The notes under the pieces are model-generated. The model ran no database searches, was not told where the DNA came from, and saw nothing but the letters and a program-made list of their open reading frames with translations. 64,000 bases of DNA from Adiantum capillus-veneris (Eukaryota > Streptophyta > Polypodiopsida > Polypodiales > Pteridaceae). The stretch spans positions 67,095,870 through 67,159,869 of the forward strand of contig CM043952.1 in NCBI GenBank assembly GCA_014529385.2, read 5' to 3'. A program made the translations under genes and the position numbers. Shown piece by piece: positions 1 through 10,420 of this stretch (the stretch's first letter is position 1; each line of letters starts with the position of its first letter).

Positions 1-688
1 AGTCAAGGAGTCTCCTTAAGGTATGCTAGGAGCCTACAAGAGGAGAATGGTTGGGTGGAGAAAGGCATGCAGTTAGTCTTGTGGTCTCACGGTGAGCTAT
101 GTTTTGTTATCACCACACATTTGAAATATAATCAAAATATCATATTAGAAAAAACTATCCTACTTAGGTCGCCATTCAATGTTAAAGTAATCTATGCACA
201 TTTCACATTTTTATTCATACTTTTACCATCGCAATAAATCATACAATGTACATAACAATGTTTTTGGGGATTGGGGTGGGAAAGAGGGGGTTTGGGGAGG
301 GGGGGGGGGGGGGGGGGGTGAGTGGGGTTGTGATTTATGATCCTTTTCAACATTGAAAGGAAGTGTGAGAGTTGCTTGAGGTACTACACTTTGAGAGACA
401 TCTACATTCACAAGTGCATTTGTCCTATTGTATTTGCCCCACATTATCCAATACTACATCTACAAAGATAGAAGGCATGTACTTTGAATGAGAGGTTCCC
501 AAAATAGTGAAGAGATGGGGTTTGTAATGGAAGATACCTAGGAAGTGGGCCATGTATGCAATCGGGGATTGGAATGGAGTGAGCTCTTTGAGTGAGCTTT
601 GAAGTGATGTTGTTTTAGAAATTGTTCGACTTAACAAATCTAGCTAGAAAAAATTCTCGCTCAGAAAAGAGTTTTTCGAGTGAGCATT
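1..688. other. Unassigned left flank of the chromovirus
   Basis: No coding region or RNA gene can be supported here. A run of about 20 G lies at 299-318. Short open frames on both strands have low-complexity composition and no recognisable domain. The last five bases, GCATT at 684-688, are the probable left target-site duplication of the chromovirus that starts at 689. Confidence 0.6.
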
Positions 689-811
689 TGTAAGGGCGGT
701 GGTAATGCGTGTGCTAGTCTCCACCCAACCGTGCTATCTTATAGCCTCCCCCTAGCGTACACACTATTCGGCCATGCCGGTGGCCTTGCCCATAGGACTC
801 TTGTCCTTACA
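689..811 (-). repeat. 3' LTR of the chromovirus (123 bp)
   Basis: On the minus strand it starts TGTAAGGAC directly after a G-rich polypurine tract (812-825) and ends in CCTTACA. It matches 8035-8145 and 8488-8598 almost throughout. Compared with the 5' copy it has a small insertion near 770-780. Confidence 0.85.
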
Positions 812-1049
812 TTACCCCCCCCCTTGAAAAATTGTTTTCATCCTCGAAAACGAACATAGGAAAATGTTTCTTAAGTGCGGAGACATTCTCCCATGTAGAA
901 CCTTCTTTAGGTCTATCTAGCCATTTTACCAACACCTGTCGTCTGACATGGTGTCTGGTGCAAAGTTCATGAGAATCCAAAATCTTTTCGGGCTCATGAG
1001 GAATGCTTGGTGGCGCGATAAGGTCAACCAACACATTTGTGTCAATCAC
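807..1049 (-). pseudogene. Integrase C-terminal chromodomain of the chromovirus
   Basis: The frame encodes a chromodomain-like segment: VLVKWLDRPKEGSTWENV followed by an acidic end and FSRGGVM. In chromoviruses this module at the integrase C-terminus is thought to steer integration to particular chromatin. It runs straight into the polypurine tract and 3' LTR, as expected for the last pol domain. The open stretch starts at an arbitrary upstream position because the integrase frame before it is broken. The domain call is firm; the exact clade of chromovirus is not assigned. Confidence 0.8.
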
Positions 1050-1139
1050 ATTATCATCCTGTCCTAGCTGTTTTCATAAATGGCTAACATGAAAAACAGG
1101 ATGAACTCGTGAGTGCTCTAGAAGAGCTTACTTATAGGC

Positions 1140-2260
1140 CACTCGACCTATACGTTTGAGAATAGTAAATGGTCCACAATAGCGTGGTGAAAGTTTAGCA
1201 ACTTTTCTCGTCTTCAAACTTTTAGAATGCTCCAGAACTTTGAGGAAAACCTTGTCTCCTTCTTCGAAAGTAGCAAGACGTCGATGCTCATCTGTGTACT
1301 TCTTATATCGATCTTGAGCTTGCTTAACATTCTATCGAGAAACTCGAAGCATGTCAAAATGGTCTTGGAGAAAATCCTTCGCTTGTTGTATCTTCTCCTT
1401 AGCCAACCCCACCGTAACGGGTGATCTAGGTTGAAATCCATACAAAAGCATAAATGGACTAAACCTTGTAGTCACATGCTTTGAACTATTATAAGCAAAT
1501 TCCAATATAGGTAAGTAGTCTTCCCAATTGGTTTGCTTCTTGCTAACGTATGCTCGTAGCATATCCTCTAGCACTTAATTAACTCTTTTTGTTTGACCAT
1601 CCGTTTCTGGATGATCAGCCGTACTTAGATTAAGTTTAGTTTCCGACTTTTGGAGCACAGCTCTCCAGAAGTGATTATCGAACTTTCGATCTCTCCCACT
1701 AATGATACTAGCTGGAAGACCGTAGAGTTATATATATGCTCTACAAATAGCCGTGCTAATTTCGGTGTCTTAACTGTAGTCTTAGTGGGAATGAATCGAC
1801 CCATCTTTGTGAGACGGTCTACAATTACCCAAATGGCATCATGGCCACGATTTGTAGTAAGTAGTCCTACTACAAATTCCATAGAGATACTCTCCCACTT
1901 ACCTTGTGGAATCTCTAAAGGATGTAAAAGGCCACCTACCTTGAGGCGCTCTACCTTATTAACTTGGCACTGTTGGCAGTTTAGTACGTACTCTTGAATA
2001 TCATGATGTAAGCCCGAGCAATAAAATGCGTCTTACGGACACCTGGATGACCAGCACTTGGACTATCGTGACACTCAAATAAGATTTGGCGCCTAGTATC
2101 TGAGTCCTTTGGCACACATACTCTACCTTTGTGGAGTAAGTAGCCATCATTAATGGAAAAATTCTTCCATCGCTTAAGCTCTTACTGAGTAGGGGTGGAG
2201 CTCTGTGTGTTGGAGTTTTTTTATGTGCATACAAAGACATGTTGATCTGGCTATTTAGAG
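1140..2260 (-). pseudogene. Integrase of the chromovirus (zinc-binding, core, C-terminal parts)
   Basis: Three broken pieces can be read. Near 2030-2130 a frame carries ECHDSPSAGHPGVRKT, the histidine part of the HHCC zinc-binding domain. At 1625-1882 there is a core piece with DAIWVIVDRLTKMGRFIP. At 1332-1574 there is a C-terminal piece with WEDYLPILEFAYNSS and FMLLYGFQPRSP, the usual end of a gypsy core. Several stops and frame changes separate the pieces. Integrase inserts the cDNA copy into the host genome; this one cannot be functional. Confidence 0.85.
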
Positions 2261-2545
2261 ACATGTGAGTGAGAGGGATCCCTTTTTAAAACTGCACTCC
2301 ACACTTTAGCATATGATTGATCTTGTGCACATTTGCCACGTAATGACTCCAAAAATCCACTCTTTAAAGAAAGTGAATTAATCTGAGGCATCCGACTTAG
2401 TGCATCGGCTACTACATTATATCGCCCCTTGTGATATCGTAGCTTACAATCATAATCTTGAAGGATTTCTGCCCATCTAGCTTTACGGCCCTTTAAGTCT
2501 GTTTGAGTAGTAAACCATTTGATACTCTCATGGTAAAAAACTACT

Positions 2546-2753
2546 TCAAACTCGGCACCATATAAATAGTGTCGCCACTTTCATAAAGCGTGAATTATAG
2601 AGCTCTCTCTCATAGACATAATAATTCTGTTGAGCTCTGTCTAACTTTTTACTTTCAAAGGCTTTAGGTCTTCCCTCCTGGAGAAGTACCGCACCGATGG
2701 CTTTATAACCAGCATGAGTCTCTACCACAAACGGCTTAAGTGGGTCGACGATT
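2546..2753 (-). pseudogene. RNase H N-terminal part of the chromovirus
   Basis: The reading begins QIVDPLKPFVVETHAGYKAIGAVLLQ-like sequence, the start of the Ty3 RNase H domain, then KLDRAQQNYYVYERELY. It is cut on its 5' side by the solo LTR at 2754-4343; the residues just before (ending APVLAIV) lie at 4349 and beyond. It degrades after about 2580, and the rest of the domain to about 2300 is only faintly readable. Confidence 0.8.
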
Positions 2754-4343
2754 TGTAACATTTAATGGCCTAAAATCTTTTGTGTAGCGGAATTTAGCAT
2801 GAACATAGTGGGCATTTCATTAGAGTTGATTCCTAATGAGAATTACAAGAGTGCTTGGGTGGAGAGAGCAACAAAAAGCATAACACCTAGTTAGATAGCA
2901 TCGACAATACTTTCAAAAGAGAGAGCAATTAAGCTATTGACAATAGTTGAGGACCGGATTTGCATGGAGCCGGTCCCCCCTCCAAAAGGCTTTGTATTAT
3001 GGTTTCTCCCATCAAGAGAGACATTGTACAATACAATTCTTTGTGTTCCTTCAAGACTAGCTAGTGCAATGAAGATGGAAGCTTCATACACCAAGCAAAA
3101 CACTTAATCAAACACAACTTGAATTATCCCCGTTCTCAGACCCAAGACCTCACACACCTTCGAAGATGGTGAGAGCTAGCAGGGTATGAGAGTAGATTGA
3201 GAGGAAAAAGAAGTATCTTACGAGAAAGAAGTACATCTCCTCACATAATCACTCATATTAGCATAGCTTAGCTTAGTAATTAGCTTGGTAGAGAAGATGA
3301 GCATGCATTGAAGCTTGGCTCTTGGTTGGATTTGCATCCACATGCCAAGAGAGTGTTGATGTAGGCTTCTATCTCACAAGCTTGGAGTAGGTGATGAGCT
3401 CTCCATTAAAGCTTGGGAGGAGATAGAGTATTTTCCCTTCACACATGGTCAAGTGTGAGAGTGTGTGTGTCAATGCCAAGCAAAAATCAGCCCCCTCTCT
3501 CTCTTGGGCGAGCCCTAGCTGCTAAGTTAGGCTGGCTTTTGCCTCATTTGACCTCCCCAAGTCAAGCCAATAGGGATTAAGCAGCATAAGTGATAGCCTT
3601 CTGACATGTGTCCCCCTTTCCCCTTTTGTGAGAGCTTTAGGTAATTAAATAATTAAACTAAACTCTCATTGGACCCCTTTGCCTCCTGGCCAATAGGAAT
3701 CAGGCAAGCCATGGGGCTCCTGAATGCTCATTGGACCCCTTGGGAGACTGCCCAATAGTCTTCTAGGACACTTAATTCTTATTGGTTTCTTTTATTAAAT
3801 GTTTTTAAATTAATTAAACTAGATTTACTCTAGCTTAATTCTCATTGGTCCACTTCAAGGGTCTTCCAATAGGAATTGGGCACACCTTGTGGGCATCTGG
3901 CCTAGGGAGCTGACATGTGTCCCTCATTCCCTTTGTGTAAAGGGAGCCTGTGTGTGTGTGTGTAGCTTTCTCTCTCATCCCCTAGCTTTGGGGCTCGCCC
4001 CCTCCCATGTAGGGATATGCAAAGACTTTTTGAGCTCACACTAAGCATCCAATTTTCCCTAGGGTCAACCTTTGGACACAACCTTTGAATTTTGGAACCT
4101 TAGCATTTTGGAAGTCTTAATGGGCTGAACCTTAGGGTCTTTTTGGCCCATTGTTTCACATGGCTCTTTTGCAGATGGCCCCCCCTTTGGATCCCTATTT
4201 TCCCTCCTTTGGATCCCTACTGTGGCCGGTCTGCTAACTTAACCAATATTCTAGCTTTTTCTCCCTTGGCACTTCCCCACATTAAATGATCAGTTTAATA
4301 TGAGAAAATCATTTAGGAGAATTAGATATTGATTATTATGACA
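2754..4343 (-). mobile_element. Solo LTR (1,590 bp) inserted in the chromovirus RT/RNase H junction
   Basis: The segment has TG...CA ends and is flanked by the 5-bp duplication CGATT (2749-2753 and 4344-4348). Removing it restores the reading across the RT-RNase H join, which proves insertion. In minus orientation its start (TGTCATAATAATC) and many internal blocks match the LTR at 40482-42080, which has nearly the same length, so both belong to one family. There is no internal region or second LTR, so it is a solo LTR left by LTR-LTR recombination. No coding capacity was seen. Confidence 0.88.
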
Positions 4344-5253
4344 CGATTGCTAGGACGGGAGCAGTGGCTATAACTACCTTGAGCTCTTCGAAATTGCATT
4401 TTTGGGCTTCTTCCCAAGAAAAGGTCTTACCTTTTGCTTTAAGTTGATCCGTCATAGGAACAGTGATTTTGGCATAGTCACGGATATACTGTCGATAAAA
4501 TCCAGCCATGCCTAAAAATATTTGAAGCTCCTCAACCGTGTTGGGATGTGGCCATCGAAGAATGGTAGCGACCTTGTCAGTGTCCATCTTGATGCCAGAA
4601 TAAGAGATCACATGACCGAGGTAATGTATCTCTGTTTTAAAGAAATTGCACTTGATTTGCTTATCATACAATGCGTGAGCTTGTAGCTGTTCAAACACTA
4701 ATCGTAAGTGTTCTATGTGTTCATCTTCAGTCTTACTGTAAATGAGAATATCATCAAAGAAAACCACAACAAATTTTCCAAGATAGGGACGTAAGACACT
4801 ATCCATGAGTGTCATAAATGTAGCTAGAGCATTGATTAGACCAAAAGGCATAATCAAAAATTCAAAATGCCCAAACCGTGTTCTAAAGGCAGTTTTGGAG
4901 ATATCTTGCAGTAGGATACATACCTGGTGGTATCCTGAACGAAGATCTATCTTTGTATAGTATCTTGCCCCATTGAGTTGTTCAAACAACTCATCCACTC
5001 GAGGTAGAGGATACTTGTTCTTGATGGTTATCGCATCTAATCCGCGATAATCTACGCACATGCGCATAATACCATCTTTCTTTTTTACCAATAGAACTGG
5101 TGATGCCCAAGGCAAAGTGCTAGGTCTAATGAAATGGCGAGCGAGGTAGTCAGCCAACTGGCTCTCAACCTCCGTGGCTTCTTTAGTACTCATACGATAA
5201 GGTGGTTTACTCACCGGTTTAGTGCCTGGCAAGACATCTATGCCATGTTGCAC
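4344..5253 (-). pseudogene. Reverse transcriptase of the chromovirus
   Basis: About 300 residues of Ty3-type RT are open. Visible in order: KPPYRMSTKEATE at the N-terminal edge, WASPVLLVKKKDG, MCVDYRGLDAITIKNKYPLP, the palm segment DLRSGYHQV, FGLINALATFM, the catalytic FFDDILIYS (F-F-D-D in place of the more usual Y-F-D-D), LGHVIS, and FLGMAGFYRQYI leading to the RNase H. RT copies element RNA into cDNA in cytoplasmic particles. The frame ends just inside the solo LTR at 4336. It is in a different frame from the linker upstream (5255-5758). Confidence 0.9.
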
Positions 5254-5254
5254 A

Positions 5255-5758
5255 TCACGTGTAGGGGTAAACCCGATGGTAAATCACTTGAGAACACATC
5301 ACTATACTCCGTGAGTAAGTGATCAGCTTTTGCCATGCAAAAGGAGAAAGTAAACTAGAGTTATGTTGGGATGGAGAATCTTGTAATTCCTGTAATGTTT
5401 GTTTTACAACAGTTGCACGTTGCTCTATAGAATTAAAATTGAGAGCACTTTGTTCGTTAGATTTGTTAACACTTTGTTTATCAGTAGAATTCATTGCACT
5501 TTGCGTACCATTACTAGAATTCATTGCACTTTGCATACCATTACTAGAATTCACCACACTTTGCTCTTGAGAATTCACAAGACTTGGAGACAAGCAGTAA
5601 CACAAAAAGACTTCATCTATTAAATTTGTTTTCTGCAAAATAGAAAGCTCGGCTGTACATATAAGAGGTGCAGATGGTATATTTTTCTCACCAAGCAAAA
5701 GCACATGTTTACCATTGGCCATAAAGGATAAGGAGTTGTGTTCATAACTAGTGTGCAA
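5255..5758 (-). pseudogene. Protease-RT linker with Ser/Asn-rich tandem repeat
   Basis: This open stretch joins protease and RT. It contains ALLLGEKN-type sequence near its start and then a Ser/Asn/Gln-rich section in which QSAMNSSNG-like units recur. At DNA level about 3 units of roughly 30-33 bp (GAATTCATTGCACTTTGC...) lie at 5487-5577 on the plus strand. Such linkers vary in length between copies. It is part of the pol polyprotein and is not an independent gene. Confidence 0.6.
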
Positions 5759-5878
5759 TGTGTTTCCTAAACCATGCAGCCACTCCCCGTCCTAAAACTA
5801 CATCAGCACGGTCCATGTTCATAACTTGGCAGTCAAGGGTCATCGTATGATCTTGAACAATAAGCTCAATCCCTTGAA

Positions 5879-6064
5879 CTACCGTGTCCCATACTTCTTT
5901 ATCATTCCCAGACATCTACTCCACCACATACTTATGAGAGCAGGGAGTCTGTGTAAGAGCTTCAATTTCTTGACTAGCTTATAGTTCAAGAAGTTATGAG
6001 TTGCTCCATTATCTACTAAAATACGAACACGTTGTCCGTTAATAGTGCCATGCATGCGAATCAA
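5879..6064 (-). pseudogene. Aspartic protease of the chromovirus
   Basis: The piece carries INGQRVRILVDNGATHNFLN, where D-N-G-A stands at the place of the retropepsin catalytic D-S/T-G. The THNF continuation is typical of plant Ty3 proteases. The protease cleaves the Gag-Pol polyprotein. The frame is cut after about 60 residues, and the Asn at the second catalytic-motif position is a known variant in chromoviruses. Confidence 0.75.
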
Positions 6065-6141
6065 ACTATGGAGGCCAAAGGTGGGCTACCACATTGAAGC
6101 AGACACACAACACTTGTGCTTTTCTTCCATATGAAGAACCT

Positions 6142-7312
6142 CTATATCACAATATTTAGGAGATGAGTGTGCATTGCCTTTTCTTTGGCTTGCAAAAGAG
6201 GACAATCTTTCTTGTTATGTTGGTCCGAAAGACATCTAAAACACAAATTGTGTTTCTTTGCACGCTCCAAATTAGCAGTGTTGAGAGACCCACGCAGAGT
6301 ATCTCGTGATTGCTTAGGCTTCTTAGCCTCTTGTGGGCGTGGAGAGGTAGATTGTCTCTTATTCCTCTTGGAACGTGTGGGAGATCTACCTCGCCATTGT
6401 CTCTTAGCCACATTGCTCTTAGCAAAAGTATTCTTAGAGTAGGGAACATCTCCTTTCCTCTCTTGGTCATCATCATATTTTTGTGCATGACTAATGGCTT
6501 CTTCCAAAGTTTTTGGATTTTGGATCTTGACATGAAGACGATAGTCTTTGTCAAGACCCCTATTAAAACCCTGTATCTTTTGGAATTCATCTAGACCTTC
6601 TAGTTTTAATATGATTTCCCAATATTTTGACAGGTACTGTGTGAGAGAGAGGCCAGACATGCGGCATGCATCCCATGCTAACCAATTCTTATCTTCTTCA
6701 TTGGAGTCCAAAAACTATTTGGAGAAAGAAGCTTGAAACGCAGCCCAAGACGGAGGACGAGTATTTATTAGAAATGTCATCCACCACTTATACACCTTGC
6801 CTTTAAGAGATAGACTTGTTTCGGCCGTCTTCATATCCGGGGTGTATCTCAATCTATGAATATCACTCCATTTGAGAAAGAACGTATTGACCGCATCCTT
6901 GTTGCGATAGCGCTCTTCCCCGTGAAACTCAGGAATGGTGATATTCTTAACTACGTCATGCATTACTACCTTTTGCATCTTCTGCAACACTTGTCTCTTG
7001 GACTCCTTGAGTCGTGCCAGCTTGGTTCCCTTGAACCGTGCCACTTGTGGCTCCTTGAGTTGTCTGTGAATTCATAAATTTCACAAGTAACTCTGTAAGA
7101 TTGGTAACATTTTTATTGAGTGCAGAGAGGTTTCTTTCAAGTACGCTTTGGCGATGTTCCAAAGTCTTGAAAGAAGCCATATCTACAAGCCCATGATCTC
7201 CTAGATCATCATCATCATGCATATTAGTGTCAGCAGCATCCATGGTGCCCTGATTTTGATCTACATGCTCAAAATCAAACGTGTGTGTAGATGGGGTATC
7301 CTCACTGGCCAT
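6142..7312 (-). pseudogene. gag of the chromovirus (one frameshift)
   Basis: Gag forms the cytoplasmic particle and binds RNA. The likely start is the ATG at 7312 (MASEDTPSTHTFDF). After an acidic, coiled N-terminal part, a frame change near 7000 leads to the capsid-like domain (FHGEERYRNKDAVNTFF, WWMTFL). A second open part (6142-6711) ends in an intact CCHC zinc knuckle, CFRCLSDQHNKKDC, preceded by a basic Arg/Lys-rich region. A stop at about 6712 separates the capsid parts. Order and motifs match chromovirus gag, but this copy cannot make a full protein. Confidence 0.8.
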
Positions 7313-7689
7313 GGTAAACACACACCAATGCAAAGAGAGAAAAAGAAACGACAATTTATACCTTGAGAAATTGAAATCTTTGTGTTTTGTATGCTCCACG
7401 ATTTGCGTTGCATGCGAACCTCGCCTTGCAGGAATTTGAGCGCTTCACTTGTCATTCCTTGTAAGAACATCTCTGATGATTCTTCACAAAAACTCGTCGT
7501 TTTTGTGAAGGCTTTTCTTCACTTTGAAGCTACCTCCTTGAGGAAAAAAGAATTTTGGAGAAAAACTTGCCTTCCTCCAAGAAGTGAAAAGGAAGGGTAC
7601 AGCTACTTCCTTGAAGTTTGAAGCTTTCCCTTTCCTTCTAGTTTTCCTTTCAACACAAGTAGACTATCTTTCCTTGTTATACACAACAA

Positions 7690-7760
7690 GGGCCAATAGC
7701 TTGATGGTAAAGTGTTGGCCTCTTACCCTCGTGGGGTGGGTTCAACCGTGCTTCATGCAA
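7690..7760 (+). other. tRNA-like sequence with pol III A and B boxes (possible SINE head)
   Basis: In the chromovirus leader, on the opposite strand to the element, TAGCTTGATGG (7697-7707) resembles a tRNA A box and GGTTCAACC (7739-7747) a B box, about 31 bp apart as in a tRNA. Between them is a stem-like GGCCTCTTACCC. The ends do not form a clean acceptor stem, so it is probably a SINE head or tRNA relic. Confidence 0.4.
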
Positions 7761-8021
7761 GGGTTAAACGGGCCAACGGAAGCCTTCGGAGCCTCCGTGC
7801 CGTCGAGTTTCCGGTCGAGTTTGCCTTGGTCGCCCGCCTTGGTCATGCACTGTGGGGAGGCCGTGGTCGGTTGTCGCTGTCTGTCCACGCGTTGTTCGCA
7901 CAGAAAACTGTGCTTGTCTTCTTTTTGCTGCTCAGCGGATACGTCGTTTTCTGTGGAACGTGGGAGAGAAGCAGGGCATCGCACGCACATGCAAGCCGCT
8001 TTTAGCCTCCTCCCAAAAATA

Positions 8022-8033
8022 GCTCGGATACCA
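8022..8033 (-). promoter_or_regulatory. Primer binding site of the chromovirus
   Basis: On the minus strand TGGTATCCGAGC lies one base after the LTR end (CCTTACA). It differs by one base from TGGTATCAGAGC, the common plant PBS complementary to initiator tRNA-Met. A duplicate with TGAGC instead of CGAGC lies at about 8475-8486. Confidence 0.8.
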
Positions 8034-8034
8034 G

Positions 8035-8145
8035 TGTAAGGGTGGTGGTAATGCGTGTGCTAGTCTCCACCCAACCGTGCTATCTTATAGCCTCCCCCTA
8101 GCATACACATTGTCCGGCCTTGCCCATAGGACCCATGTCCTTACA
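8035..8145 (-). repeat. 5' LTR of the chromovirus (111 bp)
   Basis: Bounded by TGTAAGG and CCTTACA and followed on the element side by the PBS. It is nearly identical to 689-811 and to the duplicated copy at 8488-8598. I see no TATA-like sequence as clear as those in the other LTRs of this window, so it is unclear how such a short LTR drives transcription. Confidence 0.85.
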
Positions 8146-8147
8146 AC

Positions 8148-8150
<3 letters not shown>

Positions 8151-8215
<65 letters not shown>
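8151..8215. repeat. (TC)n microsatellite
   Basis: An uninterrupted TC tract of about 65 bp. The related tract in the second duplication unit (8603-8696) is interrupted. Confidence 0.95.
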
Positions 8216-8218
<3 letters not shown>

Positions 8219-8661
8219 CCCTAGTGCAACCATTTTTTGACGTAGTAGACAACAAGTCACTCTTTTGATTATAACTTCTTCATTCGAACTTCAATTTGGG
8301 TGATCTATAGCCTCAATCAAAGAGCACGACGCCCTCTACGCATTGATGTAAAGACAAAAAATTTCAGAGTCTTCTTTTTGCTACTCAGCAGAGACGTCAC
8401 TGTCTGCGGAACGTGGGAGAGAAGCAGGGCGTCACACGCACATGCAAGCCTCTTTTAGCCTCCTCCCAAAAATAGCTCAGATACCAGTGTAAGGATGGTG
8501 GTAATGCGTGTGCTAGTCTCCACCCAACCGTGCTATCTAATAGCCTCCCCCTAGCGTACACACTGTCCGGCCTTGCCCATAGGACCCTTGTCCTTATAAC
8601 ATTTCTCTCTCTATCTCTCTCTCTCTCTCTACATCTCTTATCTCTCTATCTCCCACTCCTT

Positions 8662-8699
<38 letters not shown>

Positions 8700-8927
8700 A
8701 GTGCAACGATTTTTTGACCTAGTAGACAATAGGTCACTCTTTTGATTATAACTTCTTCATCCGAACTCCAATTTGGATGATCCATAGCCTCAATCAAAGA
8801 GCACGACGCCCTCTACGCATTGATGTAAAGATAAAAAATTTCAGAGTTATGGAAGGTATTTTTGTAGCAGTATTTTGGAAGTGAACAAGTTCAAGAAAGT
8901 TGACTCTCATCTCTTATTTTACATACA

Positions 8928-9878
8928 ATGTCTTCCGGCACTCGCAAGGGTTCTTCTTCTTCAACAAGGTCCACAACCATTGTGGAAAATGATCCAAAAT
9001 CTCTGAAGTGTGGAGATATAAACACAACCACCCAAACAACGACATCAGAAACCATGATCATGGCATACTTGGTATCATTTGCAAGAGACCGTAAACAAAC
9101 AAAGCCAAGACTTATGAGCACTTGCAATGGAGAATGTCACACTAAGGGTACTTGTGATTGAAATGAGAATCTCAAGAGGACACTTGAGATGAAAACAACA
9201 CATGTGATGCAACTTGAAGAGGAAGTCAAGGAATGTAAACACTCTCTTGTGGACTTGAATGCTTTGAAGGAGCGTGTGAGCAAAGAAGAGCACGACCATG
9301 TAATGAAAGAGGAGAAATTTGACACCATGAGCCAGGATGTATGTGACATGAAAAATGTATGCACAAACAAGTCTTGTGCTGATGTATGTGGTAAAAATGT
9401 GGTTCCTAATTTCTCACTCATGCAAGATATGGTTCAAACAAAAAATGTTGAGAATGTGGATGTGGAGGAGTTGAAGGAACGGGAGCGACGTTCCAAGAAC
9501 ATTGTTATTCGTGGAATCCTCAAAGAGAAGTTAGAGACACCTCCTTCGCTTTCCATTGTTATCAAAGATTTCTTCAAAACCCACTTTGGCATGTCCGGAG
9601 TTATGGTCTATGGAACGCAAAGAGTGGGTAATCAAGGAGCTCCTCGCTCTAGAGAATAGCCAATGGTATCCACCATGCCACATGAGACCAAACGAAAGAT
9701 TATCCTTGATAATAGTTGGATCTGTTTGTGGATACAAAATGTTTTGTATGTGAAGACCGTACTATTAAGAAACAAAATAAGGCATATGAGGAAAAGAATA
9801 AGAAAAACAAGGAGATCTCTCTCGAAAAAAGTATACCGAAGGAGGAGGCAAGTCCCTCAAGCAAATAGGGATGCCTGA
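8928..9878 (+). pseudogene. LINE ORF1 (coiled coil, RNA-binding type)
   Basis: From the ATG at 8928 (MSSGTRKGSSSST) one frame runs on with only two internal stops, a TGA near 9159 and a TAG near 9657. A charged helical stretch (9210-9330) suggests a coiled coil. It is followed by RERRSKNIVIRGILKEK and VYGTQRVGN, resembling the RNA-recognition region of L1-type ORF1 proteins, then KRKIILDNSW. After about 9745 a sensible continuation (EDRTIKKQNKAYEEKNKKNKE) is found one frame away, so there is also a frameshift. ORF1 proteins coat LINE RNA and act as chaperones. Confidence 0.7.
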
Positions 9879-9898
9879 CCTATGAGACCAAGTTACAA

Positions 9899-10420
9899 TT
9901 GAAAATATTCTTTTGGAATTGTAATGGATACCCATGGAATGTGGGGGTTGACATTGATGAACTAACAAGCAAAGCCGATGTTGTACTTCTTGTTGAAACT
10001 TGGGAGCATGATACACAAAGGATTAACGGATTGGAGGATTACAATGTACATTCATTGATGTGGTCAAAGAATCTCAAGCAACGAAGAGAGCAAGGAGGGG
10101 TAGCATGTATGGTTAAGAAAAAATTGGAAGATTTTCAATTCTTAAAGATGACAAGTACAAATGTTATGTATGGCTGAAAATTATGACACCAAAAAGAGCA
10201 CCAATTTTTGTAGCCGGTTGCTACATTTCTCATCATGATTCCCCGTTTTATGCTTGCATGGATAGAGATCAGTCATTTTTTTTAATTAGAAGATGACATT
10301 ACTTATTTCAAAGGTGAAGTTGATGTTATTGTATCTGGGGATATGCATGCTCACACAAAAATATTGCAACATGATACTCAACAATTTGATATGCCATACA
10401 TTTCAAGGAAGTTGGAGGAA
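9899..10420 (+). pseudogene. LINE ORF2 endonuclease domain (APE type), frameshifted
   Basis: The domain begins KIFFWNCNGYPWNVG, where the Asn is the conserved residue of the exonuclease-endonuclease-phosphatase fold, then DVVLLVETWE with the conserved Glu. After a frame change near 10165 it continues WLKIMTPKRAPIFVAGCYI. Later DVIVSGDMHAHT corresponds to the conserved G-D-x-N-A motif, with His in place of Asn. This enzyme nicks target DNA for target-primed reverse transcription. Sequence then jumps directly to RT, showing a deletion. Confidence 0.75.

Larger units (their letters stand above)
689..8145 (-). mobile_element. Ty3/gypsy chromovirus with very short LTRs, degraded
   Basis: Reading right to left on the minus strand, the order is 5' LTR (8145-8035), primer binding site, leader, gag, protease, reverse transcriptase, RNase H, integrase, chromodomain, polypurine tract and 3' LTR (811-689). 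This is the chromovirus order. The LTRs are TG...CA with TGTAAGG/CCTTACA ends and are only 111 and 123 bp, far below the several hundred bases usual for plant gypsy elements. Flanks are GCATT on the left and ACATT on the right, a 4/5 match for a target duplication. Coding parts sit in different frames, so the copy is dead. A solo LTR of another family (2754-4343) splits RT from RNase H. Confidence 0.85.
7917..8846. repeat. Tandem duplication (453 and 477 bp) spanning the chromovirus 5' end
   Basis: Unit 1 (7917-8369) and unit 2 (8370-8846) share the same order: about 105 bp of chromovirus leader, PBS, the 111-bp LTR, a (TC)n tract and about 150 bp of flank ending TTTCAGAG. The matching points (LTR starts 8035 and 8488) are 453 bp apart. 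Length differences come mostly from the microsatellite. The second LTR at 8488-8598 is therefore a duplicate and not a separate insertion. Confidence 0.85.

Noticed and set aside
7690-7760. Functional tRNA gene
   Set aside because: A and B boxes are plausible, but I could not form a proper acceptor stem or a clean anticodon arm.
7584-8039. 151-residue plus-strand open frame
   Set aside because: It runs antisense through the chromovirus leader, tRNA-like segment and PBS; no domain.
8488-8598. A third chromovirus LTR read as an independent solo LTR
   Set aside because: It sits in a 453-bp tandem unit with PBS, leader and flank in the same order, so it is a duplicate.
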